From: Urinicoccus sp. | GTDB lineage: Bacteria; Bacillota; Clostridia; Tissierellales; Peptoniphilaceae | Length of the DNA: 14,658 bases | Direction: 5' to 3' | NCBI GenBank assembly: GCA_029983435.1 | Contig: JASBZN010000019.1 | Span: forward strand, 1 to 14,658 | In this document: positions 13,823-14,658 of the stretch, one piece after another | How positions within the stretch are numbered: the stretch's first letter is position 1 | Layout: every line of letters begins with the position of its first letter | Program-made: the position numbers and the translations under genes | The notes under the pieces: generated by a model | Seen by the model: the letters and a program-made list of their open reading frames with translations, nothing else | The model's database searches: none | What the model was told of the DNA's origin: nothing

Positions 13823-14658
13823 CTAGTGTTTACTTTGCCCTAAACGTTCCACTTGAACTTTCTCAATCCGCTTATCTTTCACGCTGAGAACCGTTAAAAT
13901 ATCCTGGTTCTTATAGAAGACTTGATGGTGACTTTTGTCCTGCTCTTCAGGAATAAACCCTAAAAGTTCAATTGTTAAGCCCGATAGGGTTTCATGATTT
14001 TCTGAAGCAAAGTCCGTATGAATAGCATCGTTAATATCATCTAAATCCATAGATCCCTCAACAATATAGGTATGGGGATTGATTTGCTCAATTCCTTGGT
14101 CCACTGTATCGTACTCGTCTTCAATTTCCCCAACAATTTCTTCTACAATGTCTTCAATGGTTACCATGCCGGAAAAACCTCCATACTCATCAATGAGAAT
14201 GGCAATATAGTTTTTGGTCGATTGCAATTCTTTTAAAAGTAAATCAATATTTTTGCTTTCTGGTACAAAATAGGGTTCTTTTAAAATTTTATCAATATTT
14301 AAAGAAGTGTAGTTGGTCTTAGCATATTCTACAAAAATATCTTTAATATAAACGGTACCGATAATATTATCTGTATCTTCTTGGTAAACTGGCGCTCTGG
14401 AATAGCCAGTTTTTAACATTTCAGAAATGGTGTCTGTGGTAAATTCATCGTAGTCAATCATATAGAGATCTGTTCTAGGGGTCATGATCTCATAGGCCTT
14501 GAGGTCGTCAAAGTCCATAATGGAAACCATCATTTCTTCTCCAGACAGGTTGATAACACCTTGCTCTTTCCCAACCCGGATATAGGATTTTAATTCTTCT
14601 TCGGAAATTTGCTCTTCAACATCGTCAGAATAGTTCCCTGTAATCTTGAGGAAAAATC
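13823..14658 (-). CDS. CBS-domain membrane protein of the CNNM/CorC (hemolysin C-like) family, 5' end missing
   Basis: The reading frame is open to the right edge, so only the C-terminal 277 or so residues are here and the N-terminal membrane (DUF21/CNNM) domain is outside the window. The visible part begins in the linker (SEEELKSYIRVGKEQGVI), followed by the paired CBS domains with the hallmark EIMTPRTDLYMID and, later, SRAPVYQEDTDNIIGTVYIKD. The second CBS ends with AILIDEYGGFSGMVTIEDIVEEIVGEIEDE, a family signature. The last 80 or so residues form the CorC_HlyC transporter-associated domain. Such proteins are linked to magnesium efflux or homeostasis, and the old hemolysin name is misleading. 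An internal ATG at 14533 is not the true start. No clear terminator follows, so transcripts may run into the riboswitch region. Confidence 0.92.
   Translation of the reverse strand, partial: FFLKITGNYSDDVEEQISEEELKSYIRVGKEQGVINLSGEEMMVSIMDFDDLKAYEIMTPRTDLYMIDYDEFTTDTISEMLKTGYSRAPVYQEDTDNIIGTVYIKDIFVEYAKTNYTSLNIDKILKEPYFVPESKNIDLLLKELQSTKNYIAILIDEYGGFSGMVTIEDIVEEIVGEIEDEYDTVDQGIEQINPHTYIVEGSMDLDDINDAIHTDFASENHETLSGLTIELLGFIPEEQDKSHHQVFYKNQDILTVLSVKDKRIEKVQVERLGQSKH

Noticed and set aside
13823..14533. ATG at 14533 as the true start of the CBS-domain protein
   Set aside because: The frame stays open upstream to the window edge with family-like linker sequence, and no ribosome binding site precedes that ATG; the gene is simply cut by the window.

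Overview
This window reads as ordinary chromosome from a low-GC Gram-positive bacterium (Bacillota). The gene orders rpsF-ssb(-rpsR) and metG-tatD-rnmV-rsmA, strong AAGGAGG ribosome binding sites and near-consensus sigma-A promoters all point that way. Clostridia or Tissierellia are plausible, but the sequence alone does not fix the genus. I see no transposase, phage gene, CRISPR array, rRNA or tRNA.

Layout, left to right. (1) Positions 1-856, minus strand: rpsF and ssb, with the Shine-Dalgarno of a third gene (expected rpsR) cut by the left edge; a perfect TTGACA-17-TATAAT promoter drives the set. (2) 946-2864, minus: a two-gene unit of an acidic protein of unknown function and a pyridoxal/pyridoxamine kinase, from an extended -10 promoter. 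(3) 2897-4405, minus: the lipid II flippase murJ, directly behind the terminator of the preceding operon. (4) 4448-9320, minus: a tightly overlapping operon metG-tatD-rnmV-rsmA, followed closely by an ArsR/SmtB-type metalloregulator and a small glutaredoxin. The operon has a strong promoter and a 14-bp perfect dyad just before the metG ribosome binding site. (5) 9487-10896, plus: a sodium:alanine/glycine symporter with its own terminator. (6) 11054-12751, plus: proS, ending in a region with three consecutive inverted repeats. (7) 12922-13320, minus: a 132-residue protein with a SecB-like look. (8) 13321-13822, minus: a 502-bp region with no protein gene, holding a near-consensus promoter for the 132-residue gene, a 12-bp leader hairpin, and a complete cobalamin riboswitch with its own perfect promoter and terminator. 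(9) 13823 to the right edge, minus: the C-terminal part of a CNNM/CorC-type CBS-domain membrane protein.

Most genes serve translation, rRNA maturation, DNA replication and cell-wall synthesis. The most unusual element is the cobalamin riboswitch. No recognisable B12 gene lies downstream of it: the next gene is the 132-residue protein, which appears to have its own promoter after the riboswitch terminator. The riboswitch may therefore be an orphan, or may produce a short B12-controlled RNA. The second point of interest is a zinc-sensor-like ArsR protein, with a full CzrA-type alpha-5 metal site, at the end of a translation operon with no metal transporter nearby.
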